Of a DNA stretch of 64,000 bases, positions 41,975 through 53,723 are shown piece after piece. Numbering within the stretch: the stretch's first letter is position 1; every line of letters begins with the position of its first letter. Origin of the DNA: Chelydra serpentina (Eukaryota; Chordata; Testudines; Chelydridae); assembly GCA_037349315.1 (NCBI GenBank), contig JBAIAC010000024.1, positions 39,963,501 through 40,027,500 of the forward strand, in the 5' to 3' direction. The notes under the pieces were generated by a model. It saw nothing but the letters and a program-made list of their open reading frames with translations, was not told the origin of the DNA and searched no databases. The position numbers were made by a program, and so were the translations under genes.

Positions 41975-42453
41975 GAGCTGGTCAAATTTTTTTTTGATGG
42001 AACAGTTTTCCATTTGAAAATGCTGTTTTAATAAATCTTTAATGGGAGCATGTTGATTTTGACAATTTTCAATGGAAAATATTTAGAATGGTTCAAATCA
42101 AAATGGACTATTTCATTTTGATTTTCTCTCTTTGTTTAGGCCTTGTTTGTTTTGTTCAAATCTTTTATTTCATTTCAAAGTTTAATGTATTAAAACTTTG
42201 TAATGTTTAATTTTAATACTATGTTTTTATATATTACCATATATAATATTTTGTATTTTATATTGTTTTGATGTTGTTGAAATGGAATGTTTCAATAAGG
42301 TAATTTTGATGTTTCTGAAATGGAACATTTTGGAATTTGCATTCCACAATACATTTAAAAATTTCAATATTTTGCCCCAATTTGGGACAAAGGAGAATTT
42401 CAAAATGTTAGCATTTCCTGCAGGATGGAAATTCTGTTTTCTGACTCGCTCTA
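41975..42453. mobile_element. AT-rich fold-back element (tentative)
   Basis: Starts AGCTGGTCAAATTTTTTTTT and contains repeated short motifs such as TTTTCAATGGAAAAT, GAAATGGAATGTTTC and GAAATGGAACATTTTGGAAT. It ends GGAAATTCTGTTTTCTGACT. It looks like a decayed DNA transposon, but low complexity makes the boundaries uncertain. Confidence 0.35.
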
Positions 42454-44105
42454 AAGATCAGTATTTTATAGACTGAAGGAGAGATGGGAGAGGCAAAGGT
42501 TTGATTTTGATATAAAAATGTACTTTGATCTGTTTACTTACCAGCACTGCTTCTACTGAAGACTTGTTTGGGAGCAGGCTCAAGCCTACTCTATAATTTC
42601 CTTTTACAAAAATAATACTGCTCCAGAATCTTCCTTTCATTAGACTGGTATGAATAAAGAGTTATTACATTGGTGTTAGTGGTTTAAAATGCTGGGAGTG
42701 AAAGAAAAATCACCCCTCGCCCTTTTTTAAAATTCCCAGAAGCTTGCAAAACATCATGAAATTTTGCAACAAACCCTAATGCTTTGGCAGAAACTAAAAC
42801 TTTGCTGGGTGCTCTCTCTTATATCAGTGGGATTTAGTGACTAATGGAATGCAGGATATTCAAGGCAAATAGGGTGGATCACAATGTTTTTAACTAAGTA
42901 GGTTAAAGTACATTTTGTTACTTCAAATACAAACATTTATCCATCCTGCCTCTTTGTCACTCTTTTGGTCTTGCTTTTCCCACCTCTCTGCTCCAGATCC
43001 TTCTCTTCTCCAGACCCTCCTCTTTTCCCTTCTTCCCACTGTCTTCACCTTTACTAATTTGGGACTCTTTCCACTGATGTTAGCGGGCTTTGGATCTGGC
43101 CTGGAAGGCTGATCCTGCTCAGTGTTGAGCACACCCTGGAAGATTAAGCCTTTGAATGGCTTGTAGTAACCGCCACTGCTGCTAAAAACATTTCCCTTAG
43201 TTAAAAAAAATAAATCTATAGCATTCTATGGTAACAGATCCAAGCACTGTAATGTAACACTTGTGAATTGCAGTGTTTTGATCCATCACTGCATTACTAT
43301 TTTAAGTGGGCTGCCTCCAACCTTGGTGACTTACCCCACCGCAACTGCTTGTTCATTTCCTTACCTCTTCTAACACAGCTTAGACATTTTGTTGTTGCAA
43401 GAAACTTGCAGCCCACAATGTTGCTATGATCCCTAATTTCCTCTGCCTATATTAGATTTTCACAAGCAACGGTACATCGCTGATCCTCACCTATACATGT
43501 TCTATAGTGGAAACAATTATATTAGGAAAATGTTTCTTTCAATGAGCCATATGCTGTGCAGAACACCCCTTTCAGCCTAAACTCCAGTGGTTCAACTGCT
43601 GCACATGAAGATTCTGTTCTGCTCAAATGGATTTTCCATGGCTTTAGCTGTGGGGCTTTGTAATAAATTCTTATGGGATTTGAGGCTAATCCTGATTCTA
43701 TTGCTAAAGGTTGTCTGCATGAAGCTTCAGCCTTGTCAATGTCTCTAACTACCACATCGTATATGAGAGGTAACCACATTGATAATGTCCACTGTGAATA
43801 CAAACGTTTAACTCTTCTAGATGGGTCTCTCGGGTGGGGCCATAATATATTGGAGGAAGCATCTTAGATATCTGTAAAGCACCTTATACATTTTGAGTGC
43901 TATTCAAACAATTATTGTAATTCAACATGCCTTGCCTTGATCAAGCCACCCAACCTAGCTACAGGCATCCTGATAGTACCCACAACTCTGTTTTCTAATC
44001 AGTCAGACTCCATTGGACAGACTAATTTAAACAAAGTCTTAATGGATTTTGAGCCTTCTGCGAAAGACCCCCTAAGCCAAAGCAAACTCTGAGGCCTGTA
44101 AGAGT

Positions 44106-44124
44106 TTTTTTTTTTTTTTTTTTT
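44106..44124. repeat. poly-T tract
   Basis: About 19 or more consecutive T followed by A5. No recognisable retroposon is attached on either strand. Confidence 0.85.
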
Positions 44125-44764
44125 AAAAAGAGGAAAAATAGATAGGCCAAATGTAAACCTGCAGCTTTCTGCATGTGGAAAGCGATGGAAGATTTAAAGA
44201 ATCTTCCTTAAAGAAAAGAGGCCTAAGTGGTTTGAGAATGAATTAGGTGTTCCTTGTTTTATCTTATTTGATTTGATTACCAACAATGTTGAAAGCTGGC
44301 TGCTATGTGGTGGTACTTTGTACTGTGCTTTAAGCCCCAAGTGCTTTTACACCATTGTTCTGATAAGCTACTTGGAGAATTTGGAATGATATGATTCAAG
44401 CCCTAGAGTCACTAAAATATACAAAAGCCCTATTGTCCTAGCAGGTTGTTGAAGTGTTGTAATGGTGACTTTCCTATTTGCAGCTTTCTAAGTGTTTTAT
44501 CAGACACTTTCAAAATGGCATCCTCAAACCGGACAAGCCCTTAATACAGTACAGAAATGGATTATTTTCTGCATTACAGCAGAGTGACTCTGGGCCCAAT
44601 CCTGCACAGTATGAACACACCACTTAACGTAGTCTGCATTTCTCCACTTATTGCTTCTTATTTTGAGGAGAGGATCACCAGGAATGCTGCACTGGCACTG
44701 CAGGGCACTGGCATTCATGAAGACTGTTTGCTTGCACTCATCTTCTCATCATGACCCACCAGTC

Positions 44765-44992
44765 TACACATAAAGCTGCACACATTTTATGAGAGGTGTG
44801 ATGTTAAACTGATTTAGTTAAACTTGGTCAACTTTGTGTGTGGATGTTTTCACTGGTAATTTAAGAAGCAAGCTAAACCCATGTAAGCCAAGTTAATTGA
44901 TGTATTCACACACTCACTTGTACAGGTTTCACTAAATCAATGACGTCACATCTTTAGTTGAACTGGTACAACTTCCGTGGGTAGATGAGCCC
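44765..44992. mobile_element. MITE-like element with TTTAGTTAAAC arms
   Basis: Contains AAACTGATTTAGTTAAACTT, then GTGTGTGGATGTTTTCACTG and, inverted, TCACATCTTTAGTTGAACTG. A related copy lies at 51392-51660 with the same TTTAGTTAAAC and GTACAATT-like motifs. Confidence 0.5.
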
Positions 44993-46179
44993 CTCTTGTT
45001 CACTGAGCTGGGGTGGGAGAATGCACTGAAACATTCTAATGACTTAAATCCTTGCCATTAGAACAAGTGAATTTTTTTGAAGGTGCTAATGAAATTGATT
45101 TGGATAGTTTAATTAGGATGGGATTTGGAATATTTTTTCCCCATTGCAAATATGATTGAGTGTCACAAACTGAAATTCAGCAGATATCCAATTAGGGTGA
45201 AATCTTGTCTCATTGGGGGGAAAGAAGACAAAGTCTTTTCCCTGTGCTCCAGCAACCCAGGATTCCAGCACAGTGCTTCCCTGAGAATAGGATAAATATT
45301 TAATTTCACTGTCTCAGGGGAGGGTTCTCTTCTCTTTTGGAGCAGCAGGAACATGTGGTGTGGAAAATAGTGCCCCCTAGTCTTCCTTCAGCCATCCTCC
45401 TTTGTGCTGCCAGGTTGGTTCCTGTACACTTCCCTCTCCCATTGCTACTCCAGTTCTCCCCTTTGAGTTAAGGCAGGCTTTCACCCTTAAATCTGTTGTT
45501 TCAACTGGTGCGTTCTGATGCTGGGAAAAATATTATGCTATGCATGTTGTTAGCAATAATGAGCAGTCACTGCACATAAAGAATTCAGCTCCATTTAATC
45601 TCAATTGGGAGGAACCATCTTGTAGTATGGTTTCCTGTACATCTGCTCTAAAGCAGAGCTCATCTCATCTCAGTCAAGGAAACTGCGACATGTAAAGCTT
45701 TCAGTGAAGACCTGTAATTTAGAATAGCAAAGATTTCATCATGAATGCCTAAAATTCCATTGGTATTGCAACCGTTTTTGTTGACGCATTGCAGGCAAAC
45801 TCTAGTCACCACTGTGTGTTATCTAAAGTACCTTATGTGCTGCATTGCCAGTCTAGTCGCAATACCTCCTTAAGGAGCACGCTTTCAACTTCTTTTTGGA
45901 GTGCTTTTATTTTGTGATGTCAGTTACAATTGTAGTAGCTGATTTGCAAAGAGTTGAAAGTTGAAGTTGCAGTTGAATTGTATGCGCCGGCTGATTTTTT
46001 TTTTTAGAGGGGAAAACATACCCCACAAACAATGAACAACAACTTGAAGATGCAGTGTTGCTGTTATCTTAAAGTGTTTCTTTAAAAAAAAGTTTTAGTA
46101 AGCTTTATCTAGTGATTTGTCCATTTGCTCTTTCTTAGTAAGGCACACAAGAGGGACTAGCCCAACAGAAGTTCTATCT

Positions 46180-46783
46180 CAGGGGTGGGCAAGCTTTTTG
46201 GCCTGAAGGCCGCATCTGGGTATGGAAATTGTATGGGGACTCTATTGGGTGTAGCATGGCGGGGCGGGGGGGAGGGGAAGGGGGGCTCTATAAGGGATGT
46301 TACTGGGGTGGGAGGAGAGGGGGGCTCATGGGTGTGGTGTATGGGGGGGTGTTCTACAGCGGTAGTACCAGGGGCTCCTAGGGGCTCTGCTGGCAGTGAC
46401 ATCAAGGCAGCCGTACCAGGCACCGCCACAGGTGGAGGCACCCTAGCTGGAACGGGTACGGACCCTGGGCAGTTTCAAGGCTCTTGAGGGTGGGGCTGTA
46501 GGAGACTGGGAGGGGAACGGGCGCACTGCTGTGTGTGTGTGTGTGGGGTGGGCTGCTGCGTAGGTGTGGGGTTCTGTCCTGGAAACAGTGTGATGAAGTT
46601 GTGCCTGCGCAGTGTGGCTCTGCGCATGCTGGAAGAAGGGAATTGTGAGTCGGGGGCTGGGGAGCGCAAGGTGGGCGAAGCAGGGCAAGCCCCTGCCCCT
46701 GCTTCCCAGCAGGAGCTCGAGGGCCAGAAAAAAACATCTGACGGGCCGAAAGCAGCCTGCGGGCCATATTTTGCCCACCCCTG
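46180..46783. mobile_element. hAT-type non-autonomous transposon, 604 bp, GC-rich
   Basis: Ends CAGGGGTGGGCAAGCTTTTT and ATATTTTGCCCACCCCTG form inverted repeats. It is flanked by an identical octamer, TTCTATCT, at 46172-46179 and 46784-46791. Subterminal GGCCTGAAGGCCGCA and GCGGGCCATATTTTGCCC are also roughly inverted. The middle is G-rich, with GGGGCGGGGGGG-like runs and a GT tract (46530-46544). It encodes no transposase; the overlapping open frames are products of composition. Confidence 0.88.
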
Positions 46784-47956
46784 TTCTATCTACTGTTATT
46801 CCAAACCCAAGATTCCAAAGAAAACCATGTGAGTATATTATGCATATTGAATACCTCTTCCTCTGAGAATATCAGTACAACTATAATGTCACATCTAACA
46901 ACACTGCTCCTGAAAGCTGTACATCTTAGGTGAAATCACACTGCTTGAAATGGCTTGAAACTCCATCCATGATCACTGCATTTCGGCGCCAGACAAATAA
47001 AATTCCCTACATATCCCTTTGCTACATCATAGGGATGCTGTGAAGCTGTATAAATTGTCAATGGGCAAGGTTCTCAGCTAGTTTAAATCAGTGGAGCTCC
47101 ATTAAAGTTAATATTGAGCTATGCTGATTTATACCAGTCCAAAGTTACACCGGCCCAGAGTTAATAAAAAGCTTCAAGATCCTGGATAACAGGTACCATA
47201 GAACTAAAAAGTATTTTTACATGAGAAAATGAGGAAAAAGCACCTTTGCATACCAACAGGTAAACACTGTTTGAAACAAATTCTTGATTATATTTTTACG
47301 TAGAAGAAGCCTTAACTTCAGGGTACTCCAAAGTAAGCTCTTCTCAGAATGTCTTTTTTTATTAACAGTTGCATATTTAGTCATACATATTAGTAGATGT
47401 TGCTTCATACAGTTTCTCACACAAACAAGCAAAAAAGGTTGTTTTTGTCACTTACATCCCCTCCCTAAGTTCACCAAAATCACACTGATCTTGAAATTCC
47501 ACTTGTTAGCTCTTAGTCACGAGTAAAATTCTTCGGCAAACTTGGAGTGAATTGGCAAAGAGATTTTGGAGATGTTCGGGTTCAAATAATGGTGAAAACG
47601 TTTAAAATGAGTCAAAAAAGTATTTGTTACATCACATCTTCAAAATAGGTTGGACAGGAAATTCCAACTTTATTTTATTCTGTTGGTCTTGCCAAAAATG
47701 ATGTCTTTTGCTAATATTTTTCTTTTTGGGGAAGGGAGAGGCAATTGGTTATGGAATTATTTAGATATTAACTGAGCCTTCCATGTATAGGATGTATAAT
47801 GGATGGCTTTAATGCACACTATGAATTTTTTACGGACCATATACACATGCCAATGAGGAGAGGAAGTCACCCAAATAATCTTAATTCTGCTCCTGTTGCT
47901 ACAATGTTGTCTTATTTTTTTGAGAAAACGACAATGGTTTCTTAGAAAGAAAAACT

Positions 47957-48370
47957 TGGCCTTGCAGTTAAGGTACTGACTAGAGACTCAGCAGGTCAGT
48001 GTTCATTCCTGAGTCTGCCACAGATTTCTTCTGAGACCTTGGGATGTCATTTAAACTCTCTGTGCCACAGTTTCCTTTTTGACAATGGGGACAATAATAT
48101 TTCCTTTGCCTTGTCCAATTAGACTGTAAGCTCTCTGAGGCAAAGACTGCTTCTTACTATGTGTCTGTGTGTTTTCTACCCAGAGGGGTCCTAATCTTAG
48201 GGTGACCAGATAGCAAGTGTGAAAAATCGGGACAAGGGGTGGAGGGTAATAGGTGCCTATATAAGAAAAAGCCCCCAAAATTGGGACTATCCCTATAAAA
48301 ACGGGACATCTGGTCACTCTACCTAATCTTGACTGAGACCTCTACGTGCTATTGTAATACAAAGTTAATA
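47957..48370 (+). mobile_element. CORE/MIR-like SINE interrupted by a MITE
   Basis: The order is a tRNA-like head (CTTGCAGTTAAGGTACTGAC), then GAGTCTGCCACAGATTTCTT, CTCTGTGCCACAGTTTCCTT, AGACTGTAAGCTCTCTGAGG and, after the insertion, CTCTACGTGCTATTGTAATA then CAAAG. A 124 bp hAT-type MITE sits at 48198-48321 inside the tail. The SINE is therefore older than the MITE. Confidence 0.75.
48198..48321 (-). mobile_element. short hAT-type MITE, copy 2 (124 bp), nested in a SINE
   Basis: TAGGGTGACCAGATAGCAAG at one end and ACATCTGGTCACTCTA at the other, flanked by the identical octamer CCTAATCT (48190-48197 and 48322-48329). Its orientation is opposite to copy 1. Removal restores the SINE sequence GGTCCTAATCTTGACTGAGA. 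Confidence 0.92.
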
Positions 48371-50984
48371 CCAGTACGTTTTTATTCAGCTGAAGTACAC
48401 GAGAGATTCTTTCAGCTTTAACTCCAGGTTAACTAAGTGTTTTGCCTGGGAATTCATTTTAGTTTGGGAACCTCAGCCAGGGTGCTTGGGAACCAGCTCA
48501 GGAATGATGTGAATTTGAACAGGCACACAGTGAATGACTGGCACTGAGCATAAGCAATGTGTTTTGCAAGGTTTTAAGATGCCATTAGTTGTGAAAAAGT
48601 ACTTACTGCTGGTATTTCTGAAATACTAGCTTTTGTGTGACAGAGGTCTGTCCTTTTGAATATTCTTGAATAAAGCATAAGGTAATCTCTCTTGTAGGCA
48701 TTATGCATGTGCATCCCATGGTGAAAAATGTGTGTCCTTAGGCACTGTGGAAAAAAATCTTTCTTCTGTTACACCAGAGAAACTCCATGAAAGTTGATGG
48801 AGTTACATGGAGTCTCACCAGTGCAAATGAGAGCAGAATTCATCCCAGTGCATACATTTGTCATTTTGAATAGAAATGCTCACTGTGCTGAAACATATCC
48901 CTGTTTGCAAGTATGTGTCTGTGTAGTGTACATTTCCAGTTTTAATTTTTGAGCCCTATGTAAGAGACTCCAGGGAACAGTGTGTATTGTCAGCAGGAGT
49001 TATCTTTTTGATGAATCAGACACATTGTTTGTACCTCTGCATTTGATAGACATGTTGTAATAAGGTCTTGAACTGCTTACTGTGTCTTTATGTACCTTCC
49101 CTCTCAGCAGTTGTAACTATTGTGCTGCTTGACCTATATTAATGGTAATACAAACAACAAGTTTAACCATTAACTTGTGAGCCATGTTTAAATAGATTCT
49201 GCCATGAGATGAGAATTATAAATGTAAGAAGGTAAAAATTAGGGGGCAAACCAGTCTGAAGAATTTCTGTGATTAGTAAACTGGGGGGAAGGCCAGGTAA
49301 GGGTCTTTGAAGACCCAAGAGTAAAACTGGATATTATATCACAGCACCAGATATTATAGCTTAGGTAACACTCTAATGCATAAATCCTTCAATGATGTAA
49401 AAATATGAAAGCCCCCTATAGAGTGGTTAACAAGACTGGATTGTATTTCTGTGCCCAATTATTTAAAATGGGTGTAGTTGTATTTTACAATCTTTGGGCC
49501 CAAGCTTGCTCCTGTTGAAGCCAATGGCAAACCCAAAGAGGGGAGGATTGGACCCATAAATTCTAAATACTTGTCTCATAAGTTGCATATCCCCTGGATG
49601 GATGTGAAAAGTAGTATTCATGAACTCCACGAAGTATTTATTATTTTATTGTGTGCAAGTAAAATGATATGGTGAATTTACCAGTAGTGACAAGGCCTAT
49701 GATCCTGCAAATGTGCTTAACTTTATGACCATGAGCAGTTCAACTGAGGCAAAGCAAATTCCATTTTTTATTTGAATTTTTGTGGAAAATGTTGTGAGGT
49801 ATTTTCCCAACTCTAACTTTTAATTTCTCATGGAATAGGACATTTTCTCATTCTAGCCCCTGCAAACAGCCTTCAGTTTCTCTAGTTCACTGTTCCCTTA
49901 GTCAGATTTGTTTTGTTAACAGTTTGGATATTTTCTGGTTTGTATGTAACAGTTTGTGTATTTAAATGGTTCCATTTTGTTTTGTTGTTCCAGTTATGCA
50001 TGATATTCTCTCTCTCTCTCACCATACATGTTACTTAATCTGTGAACTAAAGTGTATGTGTTTCTTCTAAAATCTTAATTCAGATTGCAGATGAATTCTC
50101 TGAATTAAGTTTTGCTCATAGTTGAGTGAATTATGGGCCCAATCTAGAGCCCATTGAAGTCAATGGAACGACTCATTGAGCTTTAAATTAGGCTCTATAT
50201 GGAGTATTCAAGCATGAGGGAAAGAATTCAATGCCAAGAATGATATCCTGCCAAATTCGCCCTTCAGTCTTCAAAGCAGCTACTGTGTCCCTCCAGCTAT
50301 TACCTCTCTTTTTTCCTTTGGCATGTCACCACTTTAGTTAAATAAAAAAACATATAGCAAAACCTATATAATCAAGTAGAGTGGTGCTGCAAGGTGTTGA
50401 GTGCTCATGTGAGGTACTGAATGCCTTTAACTCTAATTGGAGTAAATGGCAATGGAGGATGATGCATGCCAAGAATTGGTGTTCACAGTTATGGATCCTG
50501 GTTCACAGCTGTGGATCCAGGGCCTGGGTTCAGTCCCTGTGGATGACTTAGCCAGAGGTATCGCTGCACTTGCTAAACTTTGTTTTAGTATGGGTACATC
50601 AGCACTTTGCACACATTATCAAGTCCTTTAAAAACATGATCCAAAGCTCATCAAAGTCAGTGGAAAGATTGCCATTAATGTCAGTGGGCTTCAGCTCAGG
50701 CATTAAATGAAAAGCAAATTTACCGCCTCTCCTTAAAAAACAGTAAAAACTTATAGTTAGGTTTTCTCCCACTCTTCTAAAGATAAACTATATGTGTTTA
50801 TCTGGTGATTATACCATTTCCCCCTTCAATCCTTATTCTGGTTTGTTTAGACTAGTGAAAGTGGAAATGTATCTTTTTCACTCTATAGTGGATTCCTATT
50901 AAAGACAAGTGAGTTTAAGCACACCTGATGATCTTAAAAGTACCCATGATCTTAAAAGTAATTATAGTAATAAAATAATTATAC

Positions 50985-51180
50985 TTTGCACTTTGAGCGG
51001 AGAAATTCAAGAAGCTCTGGCAATATTAATTAAACCTCACAGAATCCCTATAATAGGAATTGTAGGGTGGGTGTATGACTTTCAACATTTTACACATATG
51101 TAAACTGTTAGTGACAGAACAAGGAACAGAATCTAGGATTCCTGACTCCTAGGCTTCTGCACCCACTAGGCAACATTGGC
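50985..51180 (-). mobile_element. MIR-type SINE, reversed and decayed
   Basis: Contains AAACCTCACAGAATCCCTAT, TTTACACATATGTAAACTGT, CAGAACAAGGAACAGAATCT and GATTCCTGACTCCTAGGCTT. This is the reverse-complement order of a MIR/CORE SINE. Confidence 0.55.
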
Positions 51181-51391
51181 ATTTTTTATTGTAAGGAGAA
51201 AAAACATGCCTAAATTCAAGCTGAATATGAGGTCACCTTAATTGAAGTGAGACAATAAGGAAAAATTGGTACTTGAAAATGTTTTTTGGGAGCAAACATG
51301 TCAGCTTAACAGTTCCTGTCAGCAGATTTTGTTGTTCTTTATATCCTGTTGCACTTTCTTTTCTGGTTCTCTTGATGCAAACAATTCTCAA

Positions 51392-51660
51392 GACTTGTCT
51401 ACACACAAAATTAAACTGGTTTAGTTAAACTAGTGGAAGTCTGTGTGTGTGTGTGTGCGCGCACACGCACATGCGAGCATCAGTTTAAAATCTGGTTATA
51501 TTGGTTTAACTTACTCCTGTAAATGTGGAGGACAAGCTAAACTGACATAAACCAGGTTTAAATCAATCAAACACAAAGCTGCACCTATTTCACTAAAGCA
51601 GATTAAAATCACATGTTTAGTTAAACCTATACAATTTGGTGTGGAGGCCAGACCGGAGTG
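51392..51660. mobile_element. MITE-like element with TTTAGTTAAAC arms
   Basis: Begins AAGACTTGTCTACACACAAA followed by CTGGTTTAGTTAAACTAG, and ends ATGTTTAGTTAAACCTATAC then AATTTGGTGTGGA. The arms are inverted copies. One arm carries an expanded GT/GC tract (51442-51475). Confidence 0.55.
51442..51475. repeat. 34-base alternating purine-pyrimidine tract
   Basis: TG repeats run into CGCG and then CA repeats, an unbroken alternation from 51442 to 51475 with a perfect palindrome, GTGTGCGCGCACAC, at 51453-51466. Such tracts favour Z-DNA. Confidence 0.9.
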
Positions 51661-53304
51661 CCGCCTCCTCCTCCTCTTCTCCTCCCTTTTTTTGCTTCAG
51701 TCTAGTCTTTCAACTCACTGAACAAGTATGTTCAGGGTGAGATCATGACACAAAGGGCTCACCCCGAACATTACATTTATTCTAGCAGCTATGTTGGCAT
51801 CCATGCATAAGGAAATTTAGCACTTTCCCCTTTATTGATATGATTTTTATTTTGCTGTGAATCTAATGGACACAGTCTGGCTCCTAATGATGAGAAGGCC
51901 TAGTAGATGAGTTTTTGAGATGAGTGCTTCTTTACAACTCTAGTGAACAGTGACCTAGAGTTTTGCTTTCTGTGTTATGCTTACTCAGGGGCCATCTGAC
52001 TCTAATAGTTCTCATGCCATTAGATTTGCTCTCGTTGATGCAAAGGGTTCTAATCTGGGAGATCTGTGGTGCTTATTGGTCCAGATGCCCACTTTCAGCC
52101 TTTGTCCGGGGAATATTTGGCATCATCCTAGCAGGACGGAGGAGAAAAATGTACAGCTTAATGTTTTTGCCACTGTTTTCTACCTTGTTGCACTGACAGC
52201 TGGATGTGCACTAGACACCTGTTATAAAGAGCAGTCAGTTTGCAATAGCTTAAAATGAAGGAAACCTAGACACCAGATGGCATTTGTGTATATATTTTTA
52301 TTTTTGTGTTTAAAAAGGTAGCACAGCCCAAATCCAGTCAGAGTAGGTTAGATTTGTGCTAGTTATGACCTGCAGAATGCTTGTCTGCCATGTAAAGCAT
52401 TCTGTAATGAGTTGACAGTGACCTAACACAATGAACCACAGTTCATTTGTTGTGGTTTGCTATTTAAATAATGCATTCTATTGCATACCATAACAACTTG
52501 GCAGAATCATCCCTTATGGTGCATCATATTTTAGCATCTCAATTTTCATTTTCTGTGTTAAAAGGTTACTATAGGTGGGCCTGAGACATTTTTGTCTCAT
52601 ATCATAGCTGTAAATCTTATCTCGGTAAATAAAATAAAACTGGCTAATGATCACCAACCTTATTTTCTTTTCTTGCTGGGGATGGGCTTGAAAAAAAAGA
52701 AGTAATTTCTTTCAACAGTACTAAAAGCTTCTGAGAGAAAACAGTCTTCATTACAATCAATAAAGATAAGTACCCCTTCTTAGAAAAGCTAGCCACTCCT
52801 ATGTCAGTAATTCATTATAAAACGTGTAAAGAGTATACATATGTTTCGAACCTACATTCCTTACACTTGCAGAACTCCCATGGAAGTCAGTGGGGGAGCT
52901 ATGCCTGAGTTTGGACTTCAGCTTTTTTTTTTTTTAACCAAGCAATCTCAGAAGAGAATCTTAAGATGCTAACTCATTGGTAGGGCCATCAGAGAGGAAT
53001 GGAAACAAGTTGCTGTTGGTATGTGGCTTTCCTGAAATGGAAGGTTGTCAACTGGAGGCAGCCCTATGTATGTGTGTGTACACAAGATTGCAGCTTGGCG
53101 AGCAATTCAAATTCCTTAAAAGCATCTTGATGTCACTTTTATTTATTGCAGACTACAAGCAACACAGAGTTTAGGAGTGGGGAAATCTGTTGTGTTGTGG
53201 TACAGGCAGGAGCAGGGAGCACAGAGAGGCAGATGTAGTTGCAAAAGAGGTAGGTGACTCAGTTAGCACTATTTCTTGATACGGTGAGACAGACAGTAGC
53301 GAGT

Positions 53305-53584
53305 CTAAGGCTACATCCACACTACCTGCCCGATTTGGCGGGTAGTGATCGATGTTCTGGGATTGATTTATCGCGTCTCATCTAGATGCGATAAATCGAT
53401 CCCAGACGCGCTCCCCGTCGACACCGGAACTCCAGCTCTGTGCGAGGAGTAAGTGGAGTCGATGGGGGAGCCTGCCTGCTGCCGTGTGGACCGCAGTAAG
53501 TACTTTTAAAAATCGATCTAAGATATTCGACTTCAGCTACGTATCTTAGATCGATCCCGCCCTCTAGTGTGGACCAGCCCTTAG
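53305..53584. mobile_element. palindromic non-autonomous DNA transposon, 280 bp
   Basis: Ends CTAAGGCTACATCCACACTA and TAGTGTGGACCAGCCCTTAG are imperfect inverted repeats. Internal hairpins include ATCGATCTAAGATA with TATCTTAGATCGAT, and TTTATCGCGTC with GATGCGATAAA. The target duplication is unclear. Only 17 bases separate it from the MITE at 53602. Confidence 0.75.
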
Positions 53585-53601
53585 TATCTACACCCCACCC
53601 C

Positions 53602-53723
53602 TAGGGTGACCAGACAGCAAGTGTGAAAAATCTGGACAGGGTGGGGGGTAATAGGCACCTATATAAGAAAAAGCCCCAAATATCGGGACTGTCCCTATAA
53701 AATTGGGACATCTGGTCATCCTA
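53602..53723 (-). mobile_element. short hAT-type MITE, copy 3 (122 bp)
   Basis: TAGGGTGACCAGACAGCAAG and GACATCTGGTCATCCTA ends. Flanking octamers CCCACCCC (53594-53601) and CCCACCCT (53724-53731) match at 7 of 8 positions. Same orientation as copy 2. Confidence 0.9.

Noticed and set aside
46157..46778. Several 90-120 codon open frames on both strands
   Set aside because: All lie inside the GC-rich 604 bp hAT-type element and arise from its composition.
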